Shown: piece after piece, positions 44,026-51,446 of the stretch
Layout: each line of letters opens with the position of its first letter
Position numbering within the stretch: the stretch's first letter is position 1
NCBI GenBank assembly: GCA_003164595.1
Contig: PLTT01000007.1
Coordinates: 1 to 64,000, forward strand
DNA: 64,000 bases
Direction of reading: 5' to 3'
From: Candidatus Saccharimonadota bacterium
GTDB lineage: Bacteria; Patescibacteriota; Saccharimonadia; Saccharimonadales; UBA4665
Translations under genes and position numbers: made by a program
The notes under the pieces: generated by a model
What the model saw: only the letters and a program-made list of their open reading frames with translations
Databases searched by the model: none
What the model was told of the DNA's origin: nothing

Positions 44026-44095
44026 ATTTAACAGATATAAAAATGCCTCTCAAGTTGGAGAGGCATAGGTACGAACTAAATTACATCTGTTGAAT
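44026..44095 (+). repeat. Nested hairpin with attC-like ends
   Basis: An outer stem AACAGAT (44030-44036)/ATCTGTT (44085-44091) encloses a perfect 8-bp inner stem TGCCTCTC/GAGAGGCA. The outer ends read ATTTAAC and GTTGAAT, which fit the integron attC core forms RYYYAAC and GTTRRRY. It ends 5 bp before WRG element c4. No T run follows it. Confidence 0.45.
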
Positions 44096-44100
44096 ATACT

Positions 44101-44165
44101 TGGAGGGGCTACGTGGAAGCTATTGCAACTGAAATACAATTAAATCCTAAAGTATTTGTAACAAT
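44101..44165 (+). repeat. WRG element c4
   Basis: The plus strand encodes WRGYVEAIATEIQLNPKVFV. The DNA differs from c3 at many third positions while the peptide is kept. It lies next to the stop of the PLDc_N-like gene. Confidence 0.65.
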
Positions 44166-44170
44166 ACTGA

Positions 44171-44386
44171 CTAACGCTTACGATGGTCAGTAAAGAAATA
44201 AACAATTGCGACGAATGGATGGATTATAAACATACCAACTATCCACCAAGTCTTTGCTTTATCGCTAAGCTTTTTATTAAGGGCTGCGTCAACAATCATC
44301 CATATTTCGAAAGCAAGAATCAATAACGCGACTAAAATAATGATCGGAAGCCATACTCCGAGGTGCCAAGTATGATGACTGTACAT
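44171..44386 (-). CDS. PLDc_N-like small membrane protein
   Basis: The 71-residue protein has two helices (about 11-33 and 46-66) and the pattern LAFEIWMIVDAALNKKLSDKAKTWWIVGMFI ... IVYFF, matching the phospholipase-D nuclease N-terminal (PLDc_N) membrane module. It stands alone here. Minus-strand TATAAT ends 7 nt before the ATG. Confidence 0.78.
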   Translation of the reverse strand: MYSHHTWHLGVWLPIIILVALLILAFEIWMIVDAALNKKLSDKAKTWWIVGMFIIHPFVAIVYFFTDHRKR

Positions 44387-44433
44387 AGCAAGTATTATAG
44401 CATTCTTTAGGAGTGTAAAAACGCTTATGGTAG

Positions 44434-44495
44434 TGGAGGGGCTACGTGGAAGCTATTGCAACCAAATTGCAGGAAAATCCATTGCTGTTTATTAC
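44434..44495 (+). repeat. WRG element c5
   Basis: The plus strand encodes WRGYVEAIATKLQENPLLFI. It lies in the 113-bp gap between the PLDc_N-like gene and the ABC permease stop. Confidence 0.68.
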
Positions 44496-44499
44496 TAGC

Positions 44500-45582
44500 T
44501 TAAGCGTCGCGCCTTAACACTAACCAATAAGTGGCTCCTATAGGTATTACCGCCAATATTAAATACAGGGCTGTTTCAATTCTTTGAAAGTCCCAATATC
44601 TATACGACGGCTGATATTGAGTTTCTTGTTGATATCCAAGTGAGCTCAGGCAATTAAGACTTACGGCTGGTCCACCATTCTGACTATCAATTGCTTCTGG
44701 TGTCCCGTTCCCAGTAGGAGCGGCTACGGCTTTACTATGTCCACTTGGTATTCCACCAAATCCTGGAGGAGAAGTAACAATACATTGTTTAGGCGGATTA
44801 GCCCAATCAAGAGGCTGATTCTGACTACTTACTGTCGTTTGACTGACTATCAGTGTAGCGCCGTTAGTGGTAGGGTCGTTTGAATTAGTAGGCGCTCCGT
44901 TAATCTTTGAGTTGTTAAGTAAAGACATTTTGTAGCTAACTGGTGTTTCATAGTGCGGCCTTATAAAATTAGGCACGACAACCAGTACGATAGCAATCAA
45001 TAAGACTAAAGTAATACCAAGAGCTACCATTGTTCGTCTAAACCAAGCACCAAGCGCAATGCCCAGACTAACAGCAAAGACACTATAAGCAACAGGAGCT
45101 ATACCCTGAGTGTTGAAGAAGATTTCATGAAATCGGTTTAGGTTTATGGCATTGTTTGTTTTAGACCACCAAGTCATTAGAGCTGCAAACGCACCAGCAA
45201 TAATTACCGTACCGAGAATTACCCAAATCAGTTTAACGGTCAACCACCTTTTACGAGAAACGCTTTGTGTCCATACTAACTTGTTTGTGCCATCAGTATA
45301 TTCCCTTGCTAGAAGCGGCACACCCCAGAATAAGCCTAATACAATTGGGATAAACAAAAACGATACAGGTACAAGGTGAAGTATGAGACCATCTCCGTTA
45401 CCTTGGAATAACTCACCACTTACCTGACTGCATGTATTTGTATTACCACAAGTAGCAAGAGCGTGTTGATAGGTGTGCCAGTAATGTAAACCGGTTGGTA
45501 TCATTAGTGCTGCAAATAAAGCTAGAAATATACCGGCAACCATAAATTGTTTGCGGTGTTGTCGCCAAGCTAACCAATTCAT
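44500..45582 (-). CDS. ABC transporter permease of GntR-linked operon
   Basis: The 360-residue protein has six helices in two groups separated by an extracellular stretch (about 215-325). The N-terminal MNWLAWRQHRKQFMVAGIF and LLAREYTDGTNKLVWTQSVSRKRW segments match ABC-2 permeases found in YtrA-type operons. It overlaps the ATPase gene by 4 bp. Confidence 0.85.
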   Translation of the reverse strand: MNWLAWRQHRKQFMVAGIFLALFAALMIPTGLHYWHTYQHALATCGNTNTCSQVSGELFQGNGDGLILHLVPVSFLFIPIVLGLFWGVPLLAREYTDGTNKLVWTQSVSRKRWLTVKLIWVILGTVIIAGAFAALMTWWSKTNNAINLNRFHEIFFNTQGIAPVAYSVFAVSLGIALGAWFRRTMVALGITLVLLIAIVLVVVPNFIRPHYETPVSYKMSLLNNSKINGAPTNSNDPTTNGATLIVSQTTVSSQNQPLDWANPPKQCIVTSPPGFGGIPSGHSKAVAAPTGNGTPEAIDSQNGGPAVSLNCLSSLGYQQETQYQPSYRYWDFQRIETALYLILAVIPIGATYWLVLRRDA

Positions 45583-46496
45583 CGGACACCTCCTTTCGCT
45601 GCTATTGTGTCTGCCTGTTCTCTACTTTGCCCCATATAAGCAAGTACAATTTCTTCAATATCTACATCCCTCATATGCCAGTGTGAGTCGTGATACTTAG
45701 TATCGTTTAGGCGGACTAATAGAGTAGTTTCTCTTGCGGTATGTGATTGCTGGATAATTGTATATTTATCGCTGTCAACTGCTTCTTTTCGTACTCCAAC
45801 CAGCAATTTGTGAGATTTAAGAGCAGTTTCAATATCTTCACAAAGTTGTGTTTCTCCAGAGGCTAGGATAACAATGTGGTCACAAACTCGCTCTAAGTCA
45901 GCTAAAAGGTGTGAGGACATAACTACTGTGAGTTCACCATCAGCGTCAGTTACGGCTTGAGCTAAAGATTTTAAGAAGTCTATACGAGCAAGGGGGTCTA
46001 GAGCAGCAACAGGCTCATCAAGCAGGAGTAGCTTTGGTTTCTTTGCTAATGCCAAGCCTAAAGCTACCTGCGCTCTTTGACCGCCAGATAATTTACCGAC
46101 TGGGCGGTCAAGCGGTATGGCTAGTTCATTGAGACGTTTTGTAGCTAATTCAGAGTCCCAGTTGTCATTAAGGTGTAGACCCATAGCAATATGTTCTTTT
46201 GCATTAAGCCGAGCATACATAGGTATTTCTTGGGCTAAATAACCAATCTCAGATAAATATTCAGGGCTTTGAGAGGGGGATTTATTTAGCACATTTGCAC
46301 TACCCGCACTTGCTCTACTGAGACTAACTAGCAGCTTTAGCAGAGTAGTTTTACCTGCGCCGTTTGGGCCAACAAGTGCCGATACACTTCCTTTAGGAAC
46401 ATTGATACTACAATCTTTTAATGCCCAAAACGACCTATACCTTTTCCCAAGACCTTTAGTCTCGATGGCGTTTTTACTTATTGTTTGTTGATTCAT
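45579..46496 (-). CDS. ABC transporter ATPase of GntR-linked operon
   Basis: The 305-residue ATPase has Walker A GPNGAGKTTLLKLL, signature LSGGQRAQVALGLAL, Walker B LLLLDEPVAALDP and the switch MSSHLLADLERV. The signature GQRAQ and the C-terminal extension are typical of antibiotic/bacteriocin-resistance-type exporters. It overlaps the regulator gene by 23 bp. Confidence 0.92.
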   Translation of the reverse strand: MNQQTISKNAIETKGLGKRYRSFWALKDCSINVPKGSVSALVGPNGAGKTTLLKLLVSLSRASAGSANVLNKSPSQSPEYLSEIGYLAQEIPMYARLNAKEHIAMGLHLNDNWDSELATKRLNELAIPLDRPVGKLSGGQRAQVALGLALAKKPKLLLLDEPVAALDPLARIDFLKSLAQAVTDADGELTVVMSSHLLADLERVCDHIVILASGETQLCEDIETALKSHKLLVGVRKEAVDSDKYTIIQQSHTARETTLLVRLNDTKYHDSHWHMRDVDIEEIVLAYMGQSREQADTIAAKGGVR

Positions 46497-46881
46497 TATT
46501 ACCCCTCTTAATGTTATGCAACGTTGAATTTATTAGCGCTTCGATTGATTCTTCATCAAGCCCAGCTTTCTTTGCTTCGTTAATCCAGTTGATTAAACTA
46601 TTCACTACTGCGTTTTGTATTTCTGGCGGAGGTCCTGCTGGTCTACCCAATACGAATGTACCACTACCAGTTCTTCCTTCGACAAGTCCTAACATTTCCA
46701 GCTCCCTATAAGCTTTGAAAACGGTGTTAGGGTTAATAGCTACCATGCCTACTACTTCTTTTACAGTGGGCAATTGGTCTCCCTTCAGAAGTATCCCTAG
46801 ACGAATAGCTTGCTTAACTTGCTGTACGATTTGAAGGTACGGTGGAACTCCAGAATGGGTACTAAGTCTGAATGTAATCAT
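46474..46881 (-). CDS. GntR-family regulator, YtrA type
   Basis: The 135-residue protein has the GntR winged helix (PPYLQIVQQVKQAIRLGILLKGDQLPTVKEVVGMVAINPNTVFKAYRELEMLGLVEGRTGSGTFV broken over residues 12-76) and a short helical tail without a ligand domain, as in YtrA. It is first in the operon and probably represses it until a cell-envelope signal or antibiotic is present. Confidence 0.9.
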   Translation of the reverse strand: MITFRLSTHSGVPPYLQIVQQVKQAIRLGILLKGDQLPTVKEVVGMVAINPNTVFKAYRELEMLGLVEGRTGSGTFVLGRPAGPPPEIQNAVVNSLINWINEAKKAGLDEESIEALINSTLHNIKRGNNESTNNK

Positions 46882-46988
46882 AATAGTACCATTATACTAG
46901 GTTCATAGTGAAATTATAAGCCTGATTTTTAGTGTGTCAAATATAAATAGAAATAGTATCCACACACCATCACGGACTCGAACTTTTT

Positions 46989-47050
46989 AACAGATACGAA
47001 TGAAGCTCTAAAAACAACACTTCCAACTTAGAGACAAATTCTTATCTGTT
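46989..47050 (+). repeat. Second AACAGATA hairpin in a 373-bp gap
   Basis: AACAGATA (46989-46996) pairs with TATCTGTT (47043-47050) around an imperfect inner stem (GCTCTAA/TTAGAG). It matches the layout and first bases of the 44.03 kb hairpin. The rest of 46882-47254 holds no gene; it has a WRG-like stretch near 47113 (RWRGIIGQD). Confidence 0.4.
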
Positions 47051-47254
47051 AGCAACTAATGGAGGTGCACCCCAGTAATAATTTACACTTCTTGATAGAA
47101 GAAATGGTGCGTTGGAGGGGTATTATTGGTCAAGATTACAGTAGAAGTAAGCAGAATAAGCCTAGTCATTATCCTTAGTATTCCCTGTGTGATTAACACT
47201 TTATTATTAGACTAAATTTAGTAAAGAAGGTTAAACGACCCTTTTTACTTACTT

Positions 47255-47449
47255 TTATTGGTGGTGTTTACTACCCTGATTGTATGAAAGTAATGACTGA
47301 AGTGAAATAATGATGACTGGGATACTTAATAGTCCAGTCAACCATTGGCCTACACTTGTAGTCTCGCCTGGTTTGAAAACATCATGAAAGAAAATCATGT
47401 CTACAAACAGGAAGCCTAAAATCAGAACTATATAAATTAACTTTTTCAT
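47255..47449 (-). CDS. Small two-helix membrane protein
   Basis: From the ATG at 47449 the 64-residue product has helices at about 3-20 and 36-54. TATAAT on the minus strand ends 6 nt before this ATG, which fixes the start; the longer ORF begins upstream of the promoter. Its promoter lies within the end of the preceding 112-aa gene. Function unknown. Confidence 0.65.
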   Translation of the reverse strand: MKKLIYIVLILGFLFVDMIFFHDVFKPGETTSVGQWLTGLLSIPVIIISLQSLLSYNQGSKHHQ

Positions 47450-47466
47450 ATTCTTATTATACAACA

Positions 47467-47805
47467 CTAATCTTCCCAGCTGTGGCCAAGCTCACTAAGA
47501 ACAAGCCAGACTCTGACATCTTTAAGTTCTGGAACATTTTTCATTATATGAGACCTTACAGCCAAACAAATATCATCCTGCTTTTCTACCCTCTCGCTAA
47601 AAGCATGAGCAAATATCTCAAACTCCATGTCGGCTATCATTCCTTCTGATGGAGTATGTAGTAGTCTGACGGTTATGTCGTTTGTTTTAAGGCTTATTTC
47701 ATTACAGGTTAATTGTTTGGCAATTAATTCCTTTAGGTCATCAACATGACTTAGAACCATATCTTTTTGCTTTTCGCTTGAATAATATGTGTTTACTATA
47801 GGCAT
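47467..47805 (-). CDS. Small soluble protein, tautomerase-like length, unknown function
   Basis: The 112-residue protein has alternating strands and helices (MPIVNTYYSSEKQKDMVLSH; ITVRLLHTPSEG; EFEIFAHAFSERV) and begins with Met-Pro, as tautomerase-superfamily proteins do. The resemblance is weak. Minus-strand TATAGT ends 6 nt before the ATG, so it is probably leaderless. Confidence 0.6.
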   Translation of the reverse strand: MPIVNTYYSSEKQKDMVLSHVDDLKELIAKQLTCNEISLKTNDITVRLLHTPSEGMIADMEFEIFAHAFSERVEKQDDICLAVRSHIMKNVPELKDVRVWLVLSELGHSWED

Positions 47806-47886
47806 GGCTTAACTATACCAAATACTTAAGAGTTGGGTTCAAACAAAACTAGACTGGTCTATCAAAAATACAGATACAAAAGTTAG

Positions 47887-47963
47887 TGGAGGGCCCAGTG
47901 GGACTTGAACCCACGACACCCTGCTTAAAAGGCAGGTGCTCTAACCAGCTGAGCTATGGGCCC
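47887..47963 (-). tRNA. tRNA-Lys (TTT)
   Basis: Acceptor GGGCCCA/TGGGCCC, anticodon stem CCTGC/GCAGG around CTTTTAA (anticodon TTT), T-arm GTGGGTTCAAGTCCCAC, encoded CCA. The discriminator base reads T, which is unusual for tRNA-Lys. Confidence 0.93.
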
Positions 47964-47996
47964 ATTACATTCAGTTTGACCTGAACTTATCAAAAA

Positions 47997-48025
47997 CCAT
48001 ACGAATCATTTAACCCTCCGTATGG
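47997..48025 (-). terminator. Terminator between tRNA-Lys and the upstream gene
   Basis: CCATACG pairs with CGTATGG, with T runs on both strands. On the minus strand it follows the 48088-48588 gene and separates it from tRNA-Lys. Confidence 0.7.
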
Positions 48026-48087
48026 TTGCTTTTTTCCTTAATATAAAGGAAATAACTCCTTACATTATCTTGCTTTTTACTGATAAG

Positions 48088-48588
48088 TCAATGCTTCTTA
48101 AGAAGACCGCTCTTAGAATGCTTGCCGTTTTGACGACCAAGTAACATAAAGACGATACAACTAAGCGCCCCAAAAACTACTATTACTGTTTGATATTGGT
48201 AATAATGATGCCAAATACTGGCGTTTTGTATATTCATGCTTAGGCCAGCCGGCAAGATTGGCACGAGAAGCAATGCCAGTAGTAACCCTGTCGCAATACC
48301 TGGTACCAAATCAACTATTAACTTAGATTTTCCGTGGACGGTATGGAACATCAGAAGAAGAGTTAAAATTGGGGGTAGCAATAAAAGTGCCAGACGCATT
48401 GATGAAAAACTTATGTGACCTGATGGTGAAAGCGGGCTTAAATATGAAGTAGCGTTATTGGAAACGAAAATAACTAATACTTCACCTACGCACAGGCTCA
48501 TGAATAATATTGCAGCATTAACTCTAAGGATAAAAGCCAATATGGCTGGAGCGAGTATACAAAGACCAAGTATTATTGCTGGAGTCAT
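48088..48588 (-). CDS. Multi-span membrane protein, unknown function
   Basis: The 166-residue protein has about five helices (residues 3-20, 27-43, 64-82, 92-112 and 130-150) and a basic tail. The N-terminal arrangement is reminiscent of CvpA/colicin-V-production-like proteins, but no motif supports that name. It ends just before a terminator. Confidence 0.65.
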   Translation of the reverse strand: MTPAIILGLCILAPAILAFILRVNAAILFMSLCVGEVLVIFVSNNATSYLSPLSPSGHISFSSMRLALLLLPPILTLLLMFHTVHGKSKLIVDLVPGIATGLLLALLLVPILPAGLSMNIQNASIWHHYYQYQTVIVVFGALSCIVFMLLGRQNGKHSKSGLLKKH

Positions 48589-48630
48589 GCTTTTAATAAT
48601 AGCATGAGCGTTTTAAAACCATTAAGCCCT

Positions 48631-49533
48631 TTAGGCTCCAATTTTATCTTTGCGACGTTTGCCTTTGAAATTCTGTTCGACATAATCAAGGATATGGCTG
48701 GCAACATTATGCCCAGTAACTTTTTCTATACCAAAACCTGGACTAGAGTTAACCTCCAGTACTAGTGGGCCTCGTTTGGATCTCATCATATCAACTCCGC
48801 AGACAGCTAAGCCCATAGCCTTGGCGGCTTTTTGAGCAGTCTTGCGCTCTTCATCAGTCAGCTTTATAGACTTACCTTCACCGCCCTGGTGGAGGTTGGA
48901 GCGGAAGTCATCATCAAGGCTTTGTCGCTTCATACTGGCAACAACTACGCCATTAACAACAAACGCACGAATATCTTGCCCGGCACTCTCTTCGATGAAT
49001 TCTTGGACAATAAAGTTTACACTCTCAACATAAAAAGCTTGCATCACAGCCTTAGCGGCATTCTTAGTTTCAGCTAATACCACACCGTTTCCGTGAGTAC
49101 CCCTAGCAACTTTAATAATTACTGGTGCGCCACCGACTTGTTCAAGAACGTCGTCTACGTCAACAGTTTCTCGAGCAAAGACTGTTTTTGGTATCCCAAC
49201 TCCGGCCTTAGCCAGTAATTGCATGCTTCGAAGTTTATCTCGTGAACGAACAAGTGCTATAGAAGTCGTTGTAGTGAAAACGTTTTGCATCTCAAACTGC
49301 CTTACAATTGCCGAGCCATACTTTGTTAGACTCGAAGAAATTCTTGGTATAATAACATCGACGTCTGATAAATCCTCGCCGTTATAGCGGACTACAGTAA
49401 TCCCTCTTTCAACAGTTACGTAACACCTAGCATAGTTAATAACCCGAACACTGTGGCCGCGTTTCAAGGCTTCTTCCTTGAGACGTTTAGTGGAATAGTT
49501 TCCGGGGCCCTTAGATAGGATAATTATGTTCAT
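48631..49533 (-). CDS. rimK: RimK-type ATP-grasp ligase
   Basis: The 300-residue ATP-grasp protein has an N-terminal RimK domain, VIIKVARGTHGNGVVLAE, IVQEFIEESAGQDIRAFVVNG and VCGVDMMRSKRGPLVLEVNSSPGFGIEKVTG with Mg-binding E and N. RimK adds glutamate residues to ribosomal protein S6 or to other C-termini. It follows the aspartic-protease-like gene by 9 bp, the known RimK-RimB pairing. Confidence 0.92.
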   Translation of the reverse strand: MNIIILSKGPGNYSTKRLKEEALKRGHSVRVINYARCYVTVERGITVVRYNGEDLSDVDVIIPRISSSLTKYGSAIVRQFEMQNVFTTTTSIALVRSRDKLRSMQLLAKAGVGIPKTVFARETVDVDDVLEQVGGAPVIIKVARGTHGNGVVLAETKNAAKAVMQAFYVESVNFIVQEFIEESAGQDIRAFVVNGVVVASMKRQSLDDDFRSNLHQGGEGKSIKLTDEERKTAQKAAKAMGLAVCGVDMMRSKRGPLVLEVNSSPGFGIEKVTGHNVASHILDYVEQNFKGKRRKDKIGA

Positions 49534-49542
49534 GGTTGCTCC

Positions 49543-50007
49543 TTATATAACAAAATCCTTAGTGGCTTGCTCAGAATGTTTCTCTATTACAATTAATTCG
49601 TTGTGGCCACGTTCTACGTCTACCAGAAATTTTCCGCGTAGTATATTACGACCAACTAGCACAGGATACTTTTGTGAGGAACGATTAGCAAGGGTAAAAT
49701 GTGCACGAATTCTACGCCCAGATACTAAGATTAATAATCTTACGGCGTATCGCTCTTCCTTTACGCCTATGGAACTAATAATTACACGAGTGTTGAATGC
49801 CCGAGTACGCAAAACTTGACCGGTGTAATATTCACTAGCAGCATCAAAAAGTGTATATTGTAACATTCCATTGACCACTTCAATGTTTGACGCCCAGATG
49901 GCAGATGTTGTTGCCCCCGTGTCAACGCGCGCTACAACATTCTCCAGGCGTAACTCTGGAAAGCCGATAAGTTCGGTCTGGCCAATTAATTTTTTATCTG
50001 GTGTCAT
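49543..50007 (-). CDS. RimB/retropepsin-like protease
   Basis: The 154-residue protein has IGQTELIGFPELRLENVVARVDTGATTSAI with the DTGA aspartic motif and PVLVGRNILRGKFLVDV, the signature of the COG4067 family (often called ATP-dependent zinc protease, really retropepsin-like). With RimK it likely trims or regulates poly-glutamate tails. Confidence 0.9.
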   Translation of the reverse strand: MTPDKKLIGQTELIGFPELRLENVVARVDTGATTSAIWASNIEVVNGMLQYTLFDAASEYYTGQVLRTRAFNTRVIISSIGVKEERYAVRLLILVSGRRIRAHFTLANRSSQKYPVLVGRNILRGKFLVDVERGHNELIVIEKHSEQATKDFVI

Positions 50008-50042
50008 TACGTACTAAATTATAACATATTTAGTTATATATT

Positions 50043-50174
50043 TCAATACTTAACTTGGACGCTGTGGGCATGGTTAACTCGAACATAAACAAATACTATG
50101 GTTACCACAATTAGTAGAAGTAGGGTAATTAACATGGGGATGAAACCCTTTTGGTCGTTCTTAAGCTTTTTCAT
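50043..50174 (-). CDS. 43-aa single-helix membrane peptide
   Basis: From the ATG at 50174 the product has a KGFIPMLIT start resembling a pilin-type junction, a hydrophobic helix (about 11-31) and a short basic/polar tail. Minus-strand TATAAT lies about 10 nt upstream of the ATG. It sits between dnaJ and the RimB-like gene. Function unknown; a pseudopilin-like role is speculative. Confidence 0.6.
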   Translation of the reverse strand: MKKLKNDQKGFIPMLITLLLLIVVTIVFVYVRVNHAHSVQVKY

Positions 50175-50198
50175 ATATAGGGTTATTATAGAACGTTT

Positions 50199-51299
50199 TT
50201 AGCTAAATATAGATTTTTGTGAGTTTTCGTTAAAATTCTCGAGTAAGCTACGCTGCCTTTTGCTGATTTTTGTCGGGGTATCAACTATTAGAGTAACTAT
50301 GTGTGTGCCCCTACTACTACCGCGAAGGTGCGGCACGCCGTGGTTAGAAAGTTTGAAGTCTGATCCAGATTGAGTGCCAGCTGGCACTTTCATCGTTACT
50401 GGGCCATCGATAGTTAACACGTCTATCTCTGCTCCAAGCGTGGCATCAACCATGTTAACATGTTCTTCGCTGAGAATAAGGTCACCTTCTCTGGTGAATT
50501 TCTTGTCGGCTTTTACCCTTACGTTAACATACAGATCACCCTTGGGGCCATTAGCCACTGCTTCGCCATGTTCGCGCAGGCGTATAGTCGCTCCATCATC
50601 TATACCGGCTGGTACTTTAAGCTTAATGTTCTGGGCTTTTTTGGCCGTACCTTTACCATGACAAACACTACAGACCTTTTCAGGAATCTTGCCCGTACCG
50701 TGACAAACAGAACAAGTTGCTGCTTGCTGAATATTACCAAACACTGTCCGCATAACATTAGTAACCTGACCCTGGCCATGGCAATTATCGCAGGTCTTTA
50801 AACTATATCCCGGTTCAACCGTCGTGCCCTTACAATGCTCACAATTATCTTCAATATTTAAGTTAAGTTCGACTTCTGTACCAAATACGGCTTGCTCAAA
50901 GCTAATCTCCACTCTGGTTTCTACATCACGGCCCTGAACCTGCCGCTGTCTTGTGCTATGGCCTCCACCGCCGAAAAAGTTCTCAAATATATCACCTAAG
51001 CCTAAATCACCGAAATCAAAGTTTACGCTCTGCGCTCCACCGCCGAAACCGGCGTATGGGTTACCGCCATCACTAGCAGCGCTACTGCCAACTCCGGCAT
51101 GACCAAATTGGTCATAGCGTTTACGTTTTGCTTCATCCTTTAAAACCTCATAGGCCTCATTGAGCTCTTTAAATTTCTCTTCATCGCCACCCCTATCAGG
51201 ATGATGCTCGACTGCAGCCCGACGAAATGCTTTTTTTATTTCATCAGGACTGGCAGTCTTGCTCACACCTAAGACTTCGTAGTAATCTCGCTTAGCCAT
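50199..51299 (-). CDS. dnaJ: Chaperone DnaJ
   Basis: The 366-residue co-chaperone has a J domain with HPDRGGDE, a Gly/Phe linker, four CxxCxGxG-type zinc repeats and the C-terminal substrate-binding domains. It stimulates DnaK ATPase. It is the last gene of the hrcA operon, and its start overlaps the stop of a 48-aa ORF by 8 bp. Confidence 0.96.
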   Translation of the reverse strand: MAKRDYYEVLGVSKTASPDEIKKAFRRAAVEHHPDRGGDEEKFKELNEAYEVLKDEAKRKRYDQFGHAGVGSSAASDGGNPYAGFGGGAQSVNFDFGDLGLGDIFENFFGGGGHSTRQRQVQGRDVETRVEISFEQAVFGTEVELNLNIEDNCEHCKGTTVEPGYSLKTCDNCHGQGQVTNVMRTVFGNIQQAATCSVCHGTGKIPEKVCSVCHGKGTAKKAQNIKLKVPAGIDDGATIRLREHGEAVANGPKGDLYVNVRVKADKKFTREGDLILSEEHVNMVDATLGAEIDVLTIDGPVTMKVPAGTQSGSDFKLSNHGVPHLRGSSRGTHIVTLIVDTPTKISKRQRSLLENFNENSQKSIFS

Positions 51300-51438
51300 G
51301 CAGAGACTCCTGGAACAATAGCTCCAATGTCATGGCCGAGTTCACTACCGGCTCAGCACCTGTGGTTAATGTGTTGTTGCGAATCGTTTTACTCACTTCT
51401 GGGTAAATTGTAGCAAAGTCATAGACAGAACTAAGCAT
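51292..51438 (-). CDS. 48-aa ORF between dnaK and dnaJ
   Basis: The ORF begins 9 bp after the dnaK stop (AGGA upstream) and overlaps the dnaJ start by 8 bp (CATGGCTAA). It fills the gap exactly, suggesting translational coupling. The product has an amphipathic pattern (VSKTIRNNTLTTGAEPVV), no membrane segment and no known homologue in my recollection. Real but low-certainty gene. Confidence 0.5.
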   Translation of the reverse strand: MLSSVYDFATIYPEVSKTIRNNTLTTGAEPVVNSAMTLELLFQESLHG

Positions 51439-51446
51439 AGTTAGTC

